Shown here: in pieces, positions 1-12,562 of the stretch
Numbering within the stretch: the stretch's first letter is position 1
Layout: the number at the start of each line of letters is the position of its first letter
DNA from: Utricularia gibba
Lineage: Eukaryota; Streptophyta; Magnoliopsida; Lamiales; Lentibulariaceae
Length of the DNA: 24,626 bases
Direction: 5' to 3'
NCBI GenBank assembly: GCA_002189035.1
Contig: NEEC01000381.1
Coordinates: 1 to 24,626, forward strand
Position numbers and translations under genes: made by a program
The notes under the pieces: model-generated
What the model was told of the DNA's origin: nothing
What the model saw: the letters and a program-made list of their open reading frames with translations, nothing else
Database searches by the model: none

Positions 1-150
1 AGAGTTAGTTGTACCGGCAAATAAAGTGATTATTTATTAACGTTCAGTTTTCGGGGCTGCCTACATGGTTTTTCAAGGAACAGCTTCTCGTTTTGTGGCG
101 CCAGTCTCGCTGGGAACTTGGTCCTTGACCCCGATTATGTATGGCTCATG
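1..150 (+). repeat. Partial satellite unit at the left window edge
   Basis: The window opens at consensus position 161, inside half B, and runs to the end of that unit. The copy reads TGTACCGGC, so it lacks both variable bases 174 and 176. It also reads GTGATTATTT where the consensus has GTGATGTATTT, has four G in the G-run and GGCGCCAG for GGCGGCCAG. No gene is present. Confidence 0.95.
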
Positions 151-3100
151 AGGTCAACCGGATGCAAATCGATTAAAAAAATGATGCCTTTGTTTAAATT
201 ACGATATCACGTGCACCCCACATGATTTTTTCAACAACTTACTTTATACTTGAGGAGGCGGTCTTGGGGTGCGGGACAAAGGTCAGGTTTGGCTTGCGCC
301 GAGAGTTAGTTGTAGCTCGGAAAATAAAGTGATGTATTTATTAACGTTCAGTTTTCGGGGGCTGCCTACATGGTTTTTCAAGAACAGCTTCTCGTTTTGT
401 GGCGGCCAGTCTCGCTGGGAACTTGGTCCTTGACCCCGATGTATGCTCATGAGGTCAACCGGATGCAAATCGATTAAAAAAATGATGCCTTTGTTTAAAT
501 TACGATATCACGTGCACCCCACATGATTTTTTCAACAACTTACTTTATACTTGGGAGGCGGTCTTGGGGTGCACCTAGAACGGACAAAGGTCAGGTTTGG
601 CTTGCGCCGAGAGTTAGTTGTAACTCGGCAAATAAAGTGATGTATTTATTAACGTTCAGTTTTCGGGGGCTGCCTACATGGTTTTTCAAGGAACAGCTTC
701 TCGTTTTGTGGCGGCCAGTCTCGCTGGGAACTTGGTCGACCCCGATTATGTATTGCTCATGAGGTCAACCGGATGCAAATCGATTAAAAAAAATGATGCC
801 TTTGTTTAAATTACGATATCACGTGCACCCCACATGATTTTTTCAACAACTTACTTTATACTTGTGGAGGCGGTCTTGGGGTGCACCTAGAACGGACAAA
901 GGTCAGGTTTGGCTTGCGCCGAGTTAGTTGTAGCTCGGCAAATAAAGTGATGTATTTATTAACGTTCAGTTTTCGGGGGCTGCCTACATGGTTTTTCAAG
1001 GAACAGCTTCTCTTTTGTGGCGGCCAGTCTCGCTGGGAACTTGGTCCTTGACCCCGATTATGTGGCTCATGAGGTCAACCGGATGCAAATCGATTAAAAA
1101 AAATGATGCCTTTGTTTAAATTACGATATCACGTGCACCCACATGATTTTTTCAACAACTTACTTTATACTTGAGGAGGCGGTCTTGGGGTGCACCTAGA
1201 ACGGGACAAAGGTCAGGTTTGGCTTGCGCCGAGAGTTAGTTGTAGCCGGCAAATAAAGTGATGTATTTATTAACGTTCAGTTTTCGGGGGCTGCCTACAT
1301 GGTTTTTCAAGGAACAGCTTCTCGTTTTGTGGCGGCCAGTCTCGCTGGGAACTTGGTCCTTGACCCCGATTCTTTGCTCATGAGGTCAACCGGATGAAAT
1401 CTTTGATTACGATATCACGTGCACCCACATGATTTTTCAACAACTTGCTTTATACTTGTGGTGGGGTGCACCTGGAACGGGACAAAGGTCAGGTTTGGCT
1501 TGCGCCGAGAGTTAGTTGTACACGGCAAATAAAGTGATGTATTTATTAACGTTCAGTTTTGGGGGCTGCCTACATGGTTTTTCAAGGAACAGCTTCTCGT
1601 TTTGTGGCGGCCAGTCTCGCTGGGAACTTGGTCCTTGACCCCGATTATGTATGCTCATGAGGTCAACCGGATGCAAATCGATTAAAAAATGATGCCTTTG
1701 TTTAAATTACGATATCACGTGCACCCCACATGATTTTTTCAACAACTTGCTTTATACTTGTGGAGGCGGTCTTGGGGTGCACCTGGAACGGGACAAAGGT
1801 CAGGTTTGGCTTGCGCCGAGAGTTAGTTGTAACACGGCAAATAAAGTGATGTATTTATTAACGTTCAGTTTTCGGGGCTGCCTACATGGTTTTTCAAGGA
1901 ACAGCTTCTCTTTTGTGGCGCCAGTCTCGCTGGGAACTTGGTCCTTGACCCCGATTATGTATGCTCATGAGGTCAACCGGATGCAAATCGATTAAAAAAA
2001 AATGATGCCTTTGTTTAAATTACGATATCACGTGCACCCCACATGATTTTTTCAACAACTTACTTTATACTTGAGGAGGCGGTCTTGGGTGCACCTAGAA
2101 CGGACAAAGGTCAGGTTTGGCTTGCGCCGAGAGTTAGTTGTAGCTCGGAAAATAAAGTGATATTTATTAACGTTCAGTTTTTGGGGGCTGCCTACATGGT
2201 TTTTCAAGGAACAGCTTCTCGTTTTGTGGCGGCCAGTCTCGCTGGGAACTTGGTCCTTGACCCCGATTATGTATTGCTCATGAGGTCAACCGGATGCAAA
2301 TCGATTAAAAAAAAATGTTTTACGATATCACGTGCACCCCACATGATTTTTTCAACAACTTACTTTATACTTGAGGAGGCGGTCTTGGGGTGCACCTAGA
2401 ACGGGACAAAGGTCAGGTTTGGCTTGCGCCGAGAGTTAGTTAGCTCGGAAAATAAAGATGTATTTATTAACGTTCAGTTTTGGGGGCTGCCTACATGGTT
2501 TTTCAAGGAACAGCTTCTCGTTTTGTGGCGGCCAGTCTCGCTGGGAACTTGGTCCTTGACCCCGATTATGTATGGCTCATGAGGTCAACCGGATGCAAAT
2601 CGATTAAAAAAATGATGCCTTTGTTTAAATTACGATATCACGTGCACCCCACATTTTTTCAACAACTTACTTTATACTTGAGGAGGCGGTCTTGGGGTGC
2701 AGAACGGGACAAAGGTCAGTTGGCTTGCGCCGAGAGTTAGTTGTAGCCGGCAAATAAAGTGATGTATTTATTAAACGTTCAGTTTTCGGGGGCTGCCTAC
2801 ATGGTTCAAGGAACAGCTTCTCGTTTTGTGGCGGCCAGTCTCGCTGGAACTTGGTCCTTGACCCGATTATGTATGGCTCATGAGGTCAACCGGATGCAAA
2901 TCGATTAAAAAAATGATGCCTTTGTTTAAATTACGATATCACGTGCACCCACATGATTTTTTCAACAACTTACTTTATACTTGGGAGGCGGTCTTGGGGT
3001 GCACCTAGAACGGGACAAAGGTCAGGTTTGGCTTGCGCCGAGAGTTAGTTGTAGCCGGCAAATAAAGTGATGTATTTATTAACGTTCAGTTTTCGGGGGC

Positions 3101-3194
3101 TGCCTACATGGTTTTTCAAGGAACAGCTTCTCGTTTTGTGGCGGCCAGTCTCGCTGGGAACTTGGTCCTTGACCCCGATTATGTATTGCTCATG
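151..3194 (+). repeat. Satellite units 1-10 (damaged left block)
   Basis: Units start at 151, 452, 762, 1072, 1383, 1660, 1970, 2283, 2582 and 2883, with a mean length of about 304 bp, the shortest block in the window. Unit 1 (301 bp) lacks nine bases at the CACCTAGAAC motif. Unit 2 lacks CTT in TCCTTGACC. Unit 5 is 277 bp and unit 8 is 299 bp, both with losses around the A-run. Unit 9 (301 bp) has several small losses. Units 5 and 6 belong to the T103/G127 variant group. No gene or unique sequence is seen. Confidence 0.95.
1383..1659 (+). repeat. Short satellite unit (277 bp), two internal losses
   Basis: The first loss, 24 bases in net, changes the A-run region to GATGAAATCTTTGATTACG. The second, nine bases, turns the GGAGGCGGTCTTGGGG region into TGTGGTGGGGTGC. 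The remaining difference is single-base losses at homopolymers and variable sites. The copy carries G91, T103, G127 and ACACGG, the same group as the unit that follows. Confidence 0.92.
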
Positions 3195-6100
3195 AGGTCA
3201 ACCGGATGCAAATCGATTAAAAAAATGATGCTTTGTTTAAATTACGATATCACGTGCACCCCACATGATTTTTTCAACAACTTACTTTATACTTGAGGAG
3301 GCGGTCTTGGGGTGCACCTAGAACGGACAAAGGTCAGGTTTGGCTTGCGCCGAGAGTTAGTTGTACTCGGCAAATAAAGTGATGTATTTATTAACGTTCA
3401 GTTTTCGGGGGCTGCCTACATGGTTTTTCAAGGAACAGCTTCTCGTTTTGTGGCGGCCAGTCTCGCTGGAACTTGGTCCTTGACCCCGATTATGTATGCT
3501 CATGAGGTCAACCGGATGCAAATCGATTAAAAAAAATGATGCCTTTGTTTAAATTACGATATCACGTGCACCCCACATGATTTTTTCAACAACTTACTTT
3601 ATACTTGTGGAGGCGGTCTTGGGGTGCACCTGGAACGGGACAAAGGTCAGGTTTGGCTTGCGCCGAGAGTTAGTTGTAACACGGCAAATAAAGTGATGTA
3701 TTTATTAACGTTCAGTTTTCGGGGCTGCCTACATGGTTTTTCAAGGAACAGCTTCTCGTTTTGTGGCGGCCAGTCTCGCTGGGAACTTGGTCCTTGACCC
3801 CGATTATGTATTGCTCATGAGGTCAACCGGATGCAAATGATTAAAAAATGATGCCTTTGTTTAAATTACGATATCACGTGCACCCCACATGATTTTTTCA
3901 ACAACTTACTTTATACTTGTGGAGCGGTCTTGGGGTGCACCTGGAACGGGACAAAGGTCAGGTTTGGCTTGCGCCGAGAGTTAGTTGTAACTCGGCAAAT
4001 AAAGTGATGTATTTATTAACGTTCAGTTTTGGGGGCTGCCTACATGGTTTTTCAAGGAACAGCTTCTCTTTTGTGGCGGCCAGTCTCGCTGGGAACTTGG
4101 TCCTTGACCCCGATTATGTATTGCTCATGAGGTCAACCGGATGCAAATGATTAAAAAAAATGATGCTTTGTTTAAATTACGATATCACGTGCACCCCACA
4201 TGATTTTTTCAACAACTTACTTTATACTTGAGGAGCGGTCTTGGGGTGCAAGAGAACGGGACAAAGGTCAGGTTTGGCTTGCGCCGAGAGTTAGTTGTAG
4301 CGGCAAATAAAGTGATGTATTTATTAACGTTCAGTTTTCGGGGGCTGCCTACATGGTTTTCAAGGAACAGCTTCTCGTTTTGTGGCGGCCAGTCTCGCTG
4401 GGAACTTGGTCCTTGACCCCGATTATGTATGCTCATGAGGTCAACCGGATGCAAATCGATTAAAAAAAATGATGCCTTTGTTTAAATTACGATATCACGT
4501 GCACCCACATGATTTTTTCAACAACTTACTTTATTTGAGGGCGGTCTTGGGGTGCACCTAGAACGGGACAAAGGTCAGGTTTGGCTTGCGCCGAGAGTTA
4601 GTTGTAGCTCGGAAAATAAAGTGATGTATTTATTAACGTTCAGTTTTCGGGGGCTGCCTACATGGTTTTTCAAGGAACAGCTTCTCGTTTTGTGGCGGCC
4701 AGTCTCGCTGGGAACTTGGTCCTTGACCCCGATTATGTATGGCTCATGAGGTCAACCGGATGGAAATCGATTAAAAAAATGATGCCTTTGTTTAAATTAC
4801 GATATCACGTGCACCCCACATGATTTTTTCAACAACTTATATACTTGAGGCGGTCTTGGGGTGCACCTAGAACGGGACAAAGGTCAGGTTTGGCTTGCGC
4901 CGAGAGTTAGTTGTAGCTCGGCAAATAAAGTGATGTATTTATTAACGTTCAGTTTTCGGGGCTGCCTACATGGTTTTTCAAGGAACAGCTTCTCGTTTTG
5001 TGGCGGCCAGTCTCGCTGGGAACTTGGTCCTTGACCCCGATTGTATGGCTCATGAGGTCAACCGGATGCAAATCGATTAAAAAAATGATGCCTTTGTTTA
5101 AATTACGATATCACGTGCACCCCACATGATTTTTTCAACAACTTACTTTATACTTGAGGAGGCGGTCTTGGGTGCACCTAGAACGGGACAAAGGTCAGGT
5201 TTGGCTTGCGCCGAGAGTAGTTGTAGCTCGGCAAATAAAGTGATGTATTTATTAACGTTCAGTTTTCGGGGCTGCCTACATGGTTTTTCAAGGAACAGCT
5301 TCTCGTTTTGTGGCGGCCAGTCTCGCTGGGAACTTGGTCCTTGACCCCGATTATGTATGGCTCATGAGGTCAACCGGATGGAAATCGATTAAAAAAATGA
5401 TGCCTTTCTTTAAATTACGATATCACGTGCACCCCACATGATTTTTCAACAACTTGCTTTATACTTGTGGAGGCGGTCTTGGGGTGCACCTAGAACGGGA
5501 CAAAGGTCAGGTTTGGCTTGCGCCGAGAGTTAGTTGTAACTCGGCAAATAAAGTGATGTATTTATTACGTTCAGTTTTCGGGGGCTGCCTACATGGTTTT
5601 TCAAGGAACAGCTTCTCGTTTTGTGGCGGCCAGTCTCGCTGGGAACTTGGTCCTTGACCCGATTATGTATGCTCATGAGGTCAACCGGATGCAAATTGAT
5701 TAAAAAAATGATGCCTTTGTTTAAATTACGATATCACGTGCACCCACATGATTTTTTCAACAACTTACTTTATACTTGAGGAGGCGGTCTTGGGGTGCAC
5801 CTAGAACGGGACAAAGGTCAGGTTTGGCTTGCGCCGAGAGTTAGTTGTAACTCGGCAAATAAAGTGATGTATTTATTAACGTTCAGTTTTCGGGGCTGCC
5901 TACATGGTTTTTCAAGGAACAGCTTCTCTTTTGTGGCGGCCAGTCTCGCTGGGAACTTGGTCCTTGACCCCGATTATGTATTGCTCATGAGGTCAACCGG
6001 ATGCAAATCGATTAAAAAAAATGATGCCTTTGTTTAAATTACGATATCACGTGCACCCCACATGATTTTTTCAACAACTTACTTTATACTTGAGGAGGCG

Positions 6101-6302
6101 GTCTTGGGGTGCAAAGAACGGGACAAAGGTCAGGTTTGGCTTGCGCCGAGAGTTAGTTGTAGCTCGGCAAATAAAGTGATGTATTTATTAACGTTCAGTT
6201 TTCGGGGGCTGCCTACATGGTTTTTCAAGGAACAGCTTCTCGTTTTGTGGCGGCCAGTCTCGCTGGGAACTTGGTCCTTGACCCCGATTATGTATGCTCA
6301 TG
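3195..6302 (+). repeat. Satellite units 11-20
   Basis: Units start at 3195, 3505, 3820, 4130, 4438, 4749, 5055, 5367, 5678 and 5990 (mean about 311 bp). Units 12 and 13 carry T103 and G127. Unit 14 has the variant GTGCAAGAGAACGGG and the shortened TGTAGCGGC. Unit 16 has the rare G15 and a shortened TTATATACTTG region. Unit 18 combines G15, C42, G91 and T103. Unit 19 has T20 in place of C20. Small deletions remain frequent. No gene is seen. Confidence 0.95.
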
Positions 6303-9300
6303 AGGTCAACCGGATGCAAATCGATTAAAAAATGATGCCTTTGTTTAAATTACGATATCACGTGCACCCCACATGATTTTTTCAACAACTTACTTTATAC
6401 TTGAGGAGGCGGTCTTGGGGTGCACCTGGAACGGGACAAAGGTCAGGTTTGGCTTGCGCCGAGAGTTAGTTGTAGCTCGGCAAATAAAGTGATGTATTTA
6501 TTAACGTTCAGTTTTCGGGGGCTGCCTACATGGTTTTTCAAGAACAGCTTCTCGTTTTGTGGCGGCCAGTCTCGCTGGGAACTTGGTCCTTGACCCCGAT
6601 TCTGTATGGCTCATGAGGTCAACCGGATGCAAATCGATTAAAAAAATGATGCCTTTGTTTAAATTACGATATCACGTGCACCCCACATGATTTTTTCAAC
6701 AACTTACTTTATACTTGAGGAGGCGGTCTTGGGGTGCACTAGAACGGGACAAAGGTCAGTTTGGCTTGCGCCGAGTTAGTTGTAGCGGCAAATAAAGTGA
6801 TGTATTTATTAACGTTCAGTTTTGGGGCTGCCTACATGGTTTTTCAAGGAACAGCTTCTCGTTTTGTGGCGGCCAGTCTCGCTGGGAACTTGGTCCTTGA
6901 CCCCGATTATGTATGGCTCATGAGGTCAACCGGATGAAATCGATTAAAAAAATGATGCCTTTGTTTAAATTACGATATCACGTGCACCCCACATGATTTT
7001 TTCAACAACTTACTTTATACTTGAGGAGGCGGTCTTGGGTGCACCTAGAACGGGACAAAGGTCAGGTTTGGCTTGCGCCGAGAGTTAGTTGTACTCGGAA
7101 AATAAAGTGATGTATTTATTAACGTTCAGTTTTCGGGGGCTGCCTACATGGTTTTTCAAGGAACAGCTTCTCGTTTTGTGGCGGCCAGTCTCGCTGGGAA
7201 CTTGGTCCTTGACCCCGATTATGTATGGCTCATGAGGTCAACCGGATGCAAATCGATTAAAAAAATGATGCCTTTGTTTAAATTACGATATCACGTGCAC
7301 CCCACATGATTTTTTCAACAACTTACTTTATACTTGAGGAGGCGGTCTTGGGGTGCACCTAGAACGGGACAAAGGTCAGGTTTGGCTTGCGCCGAGAGTT
7401 AGTTGTAGCTCGGCAAATAAAGTGATGTATTTATTAACGTTCAGTTTTCGGGGGCTGCCTACATGGTTTTTCAAGGAACAGCTTCTCGTTTTGTGGCGGC
7501 CAGTCTCGCTGGGAACTTGGTCCTTGACCCCGATTCTGTATGGCTCATGAGGTCAACCGGATGCAAATCGATTAAAAAAATGATGCCTTTGTTTAAATTA
7601 CGATATCACGTGCACCCACATGATTTTTTCAACAACTTACTTTATACTTGAGGAGGCGGTCTTGGGGTGCACCTAGAACGGGACAAAGGTCAGGTTTGGC
7701 TTGCGCCGAGAGTTAGTTGTAGCTCGGCAAATAAAGTGATGTATTTATTAACGTTCAGTTTTCGGGGGCTGCCTACATGGTTTTTCAAGGAACAGCTTCT
7801 CGTTTGTGGCGGCCAGTCTCGCTGGGAACTTGGTCCTTGACCCCGATTATGTATGGCTCATGAGGTCAACCGGATGCAAATCGATTAAAAAAATGATGCC
7901 TTTTTAAATTACGATATCACGTGCACCCACATGATTTTTTCAACAACTTACTTTATACTTGTGGAGGCGGTCTTGGGGTGCACCTAGAACGGGACAAAGG
8001 TCAGGTTTGGCTTGCGCCGAGAGTTAGTTGTAGCTCGGCAAATAAAGTGATGTATTTATTAACGTTCAGTTTTCGGGGGCTGCCTACATGGTTTTTCAAG
8101 GAACAGCTTCTCGTTTTGTGGCGGCCAGTCTCGCTGGGAACTTGGTCCTTGACCCCGATTATGTATTGCTCATGAGGTCAACCGGATGCAAATCGATTAA
8201 AAAAATGATGCCTTTGTTTAAATTACGATATCACGTGCACCCCACATGATTTTTTCAACAACTTGCTTTATACTTGAGGAGGCGGTCTTGGGGTGCACCT
8301 AGAACGGGACAAAGGTCAGGTTTGGCTTGCGCCGAGAGTTAGTTGTAGCTCGGAAATAAAGTGATGTATTTATTAACGTTCAGTTTTCGGGGGCTGCCTA
8401 CATGGTTTTTCAAGGAACAGCTTCTCGTTTTTGTGGCGGCCAGTCTCGCTGGGAACTTGGTCCTTGACCCCGATTATGTATGCTCATGAGGTCAACCGGA
8501 TGCAAATCGATTAAAAAAATGATGCCTTTGTTTAAATTACGATATCACGTGCACCCCACATGATTTTTTCAACAACTTACTTTATACTTGGAGGCGGTCT
8601 TGGGGTGCACCTAGAACGGGACAAAGGTCAGGTTTGGCTTGCGCCGAGAGTTAGTTGTAGCTCGGCAAATAAAGTGATGTATTTATTAACGTTCAGTTTT
8701 CGGGGCTGCCTACATGGTTTTTCAAGGAACAGCTTCTCTTTTGTGGCGGCCAGTCTCGCTGGGAACTTGGTCCTTGACCCCGATTATGTATTGCTCATGA
8801 GGTCAACCGGATGCAAAATTAAAAAAATGATGCCTTTGTTTAAATTACGATATCACGTGCACCCCACATGATTTTTTCAACAACTTACTTTATACTTGAG
8901 GAGGCGGTCTTGGGGTGCACCTAGAACGGGACAAAGGTCAGGTTTGGCTTGCGCCGAGAGTTAGTTGTAGCTCGGCAAATAAAGTGATGTATTTATTAAC
9001 GTTCAGTTTTCGGGGCTGCCTACATGGTTTTTCAAGGAACAGCTTCTCGTTTTGTGGCGGCCAGTCTCGCTGGGAACTTGGTCCTTGACCCCGATTATGT
9101 ATGCTCATGAGGTCAACCGGATGCAAATCGATTAAAAAAAATGATGCCTTTGTTTAAATTACGATATCACGTGCACCCCACATGATTTTTTCAACAACTT
9201 ACTTTATACTTGAGGAGGCGGTCTTGGGGTGCACCTAGAACGGGACAAAGGTCAGGTTTGGCTTGCGCCGAGAGTTAGTTGTAGCTCGGAAAATAAAGTG

Positions 9301-9424
9301 ATGTATTTATTAACGTTCAGTTTTTGGGGCTGCCTACATGGTTTTTCAAGGAACAGCTTCTCGTTTTGTGGCGGCCAGTCTCGCTGGGAACTTGGTCCTT
9401 GACCCCGATTATGTATGGCTCATG
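6303..9424 (+). repeat. Satellite units 21-30
   Basis: Units start at 6303, 6616, 6923, 7235, 7550, 7863, 8175, 8489, 8800 and 9110 (mean about 312 bp). Units 21 and 24 carry C302 in place of A302. Unit 22 (307 bp) lacks several bases in half B. Unit 29 reads GCAAAATTAAA, having lost the CG of AATCGATT. Unit 30 has T215 and A180. The block is more regular than the two before it, and no gene is seen. Confidence 0.95.
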
Positions 9425-12400
9425 AGGTCAACCGGATGCAAATCGATTAAAAAAAAATGATGCCTTTGTTTAAATTACGATATCACGTGCACCCCACATG
9501 ATTTTTTCAACAACTTACTTTATACTTGAGGAGGCGGTCTTGGGGTGCACCTAGAACGGGACAAAGGTCAGGTTTGGCTTGCGCCGAGAGTTAGTTGTAG
9601 CTCGGCAAATAAAGTGATGTATTTATTAACGTTCAGTTTTCGGGGGCTGCCTACATGGTTTTTCAAGGAACAGCTTCTCGTTTTGTGGCGGCCAGTCTCG
9701 CTGGGAACTTGGTCCTTGACCCCGATTATGTATGCTCATGAGGTCAACCGGATGCAAATCGATTAAAAAAAATGATGCCTTTGTTTTAAATTACGATATC
9801 ACGTGCACCCCACATGATTTTTTCAACAACTTACTTTATACTTGAGGAGGCGGTCTTGGGGTGCAAGAACGGACAAAGGTCAGGTTTGGCTTGCGCCGAG
9901 AGTTAGTTGTAGCGGCAAATAAAGTGATGTATTTATTAACGTTCAGTTTTCGGGGGCTGCCTACATGGTTTTTCAAGGAACAGCTTCTCGTTTTGTGGCG
10001 GCCAGTCTCGCTGGGAACTTGGTCCTTGACCCCGATTATGTATGGCTCATGAGGTCAACCGGATGCAAATCGATTAAAAAAAATGATGCCTTTTTTAAAT
10101 TACGATATCACGTGCACCCCACATGATTTTTTCAACAACTTACTTTATACTTGGGAGGCGGTCTTGGGTGCACCTAGAACGGGACAAAGGTCAGGTTTGG
10201 CTTGCGCCGAGAGTTAGTTGTAGCTCGGCAAATAAAGTGATGTATTTATTAACGTTCAGTTTTCGGGGCTGCCTACATGGTTTTTCAAGGAACAGCTTCT
10301 CGTTTTGTGGCGGCCAGTCTCGCTGGGAACTTGGTCCTTGACCCCGATTATGTATTGCTCATGAGGTCAACCGGATGCAAATCGATTAAAAAAATGATGC
10401 TTTGTTTTAAATTACGATATCACGTGCACCCCACATGATTTTTTCAACAACTTACTTTATACTTGAGGAGGCGGTCTTGGGGTGCACCTAGAACGGGACA
10501 AAGGTCAGGTTTGGCTTGCGCCGAGAGTTAGTTGTAACTCGGCAAATAAAGTGATGTATTTATTAACGTTCAGTTTTCGGGGCTGCCTACATGGTTTTTC
10601 AAGGAACAGCTTCTCGTTTTGTGGCGGCCAGTCTCGCTGGGAACTTGGTCCTTGACCCCGATTATGTATTGCTCATGAGGTCAACCGGATGCAAATGATT
10701 AAAAAAAATGATGCCTTTGTTTAAATTACGATATCACGTGCACCCCACATGATTTTTTCAACAACTTACTTTATACTTGAGGAGGCGGTCTTGGGGTGCA
10801 CCTAGAACGGGACAAAGGTCAGGTTTGGCTTGCGCCGAGAGTTAGTTGTAGCTCGGCAAATAAAGTGATGTATTTATTAACGTTCAGTTTTCGGGGGCTG
10901 CCTACATGGTTTTTCAAGGAACAGCTTCTCGTTTTGTGGCGGCCAGTCTCGCTGGGAACTTGGTCCTTGACCCCGATTATGTATGGCTCATGAGGTCAAC
11001 CGGATGCAAATCGATTAAAAAAAATGATGCCTTTGTTTAAATTACGATATCACGTGCACCCCACATGATTTTTTCAACAACTTACTTTATACTTGAGGAG
11101 GCGGTCTTGGGGTGCACCTAGAACGGGACAAAGGTCAGGTTTGGCTTGCGCCGAGAGTTAGTTGTAGCTCGGCAAATAAAGTGATGTATTTATTAACGTT
11201 CAGTTTTGGGGGCTGCCTACATGGTTTTTCAAGGAACAGCTTCTCGTTTTGTGGCGGCCAGTCTCGCTGGGAACTTGGTCCTTGACCCCGATTCTGTATG
11301 GCTCATGAGGTCAACCGGATGCAAATCGATTAAAAAAATGATGCCTTTGTTTAAATTACGATATCACGTGCACCCCACATGATTTTTTCAACAACTTACT
11401 TTATACTTGAGGAGGCGGTCTTGGGGTGCACCTAGAACGGGACAAAGGTCAGGTTTGGCTTGCGCCGAGAGTTAGTTGTAGCTCGGCAAATAAAGTGATG
11501 TATTTATTAACGTTCAGTTTTCGGGGGCTGCCTACATGGTTTTTCAAGGAACAGCTTCTCGTTTTGTGGCGGCCAGTCTCGCTGGGAACTTGGTCCTTGA
11601 CCCCGATTATGTATTGCTCATGAGGTCAACCGGATGCAAATCGATTAAAAAAATGATGCCTTTGTTTAAATTACGATATCACGTGCACCCCACATGATTT
11701 TTTCAACAACTTACTTTATACTTGAGGAGGCGGTCTTGGGTGCACCTGAACGGGACAAAGGTCAGGTTTGGCTTGCGCCGAGAGTTAGTTGTAGCTCGGC
11801 AAATAAAGTGATGTATTTATTAACGTTCAGTTTTCGGGGGCTGCCTACATGGTTTTTCAAGGAACAGCTTCTCTTTTGTGGCGGCCAGTCTCGCTGGGAA
11901 CTTGGTCCTTGACCCCGATTATGTATTGCTCATGAGGTCAACCGGATGCAAATCGATTAAAAAAAAATGATGCCTTTGTTTAAATTACGATATCACGTGC
12001 ACCCCACATGATTTTTTCAACAACTTACTTTATACTTGAGGAGGCGGTCTTGGGGTGCACCTAGAACGGGACAAAGGTCAGGTTTGGCTTGCGCCGAGAG
12101 TTAGTTGTAGCTCGGCAAATAAAGTGATGTATTTATTAACGTTCAGTTTTCGGGGGCTGCCTACATGGTTTTTCAAGGAACAGCTTCTCGTTTTGTGGCG
12201 GCCAGTCTCGCTGGGAACTTGGTCCTTGACCCCGATTATGTATTGCTCATGAGGTCAACCGGATGCAAATCGATTAAAAAAAATGATGCCTTTGTTTAAA
12301 TTACGATATCACGTGCACCCACATGATTTTTTCAACAACTTACTTTATACTTGAGGAGGCGGTCTTGGGGTGCAAGAGAACCGGACAAAGGTCAGTTTGG

Positions 12401-12562
12401 CTTGCGCCGAGAGTTAGTTGTAGCGGCAAATAAAGTGATGTATTTATTAACGTTCAGTTTTCGGGGGCTGCCTACATGGTTTTTCAAGGAACAGCTTCTC
12501 GTTTTGTGGCGGCCAGTCTCGCTGGGAACTTGGTCCTTGACCCCGATTATGTATGGCTCATG
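9425..12562 (+). repeat. Satellite units 31-40
   Basis: Units start at 9425, 9741, 10052, 10364, 10678, 10993, 11308, 11623, 11935 and 12252 (mean about 314 bp, the most regular block). Unit 37 is full length and differs from the reference only by T308. Units 32 and 40 share the altered GTGCAAG...GAAC motif and TGTAGCGGC with unit 14. Units 31 and 39 have nine A in the A-run. No gene is seen. Confidence 0.95.

Noticed and set aside
4209-4454. Minus-strand frames of 61-81 codons (MHPVDLMSI...)
   Set aside because: These are present only in units with particular single-base losses and are the complement of the same repeat. There is no sign of coding constraint.
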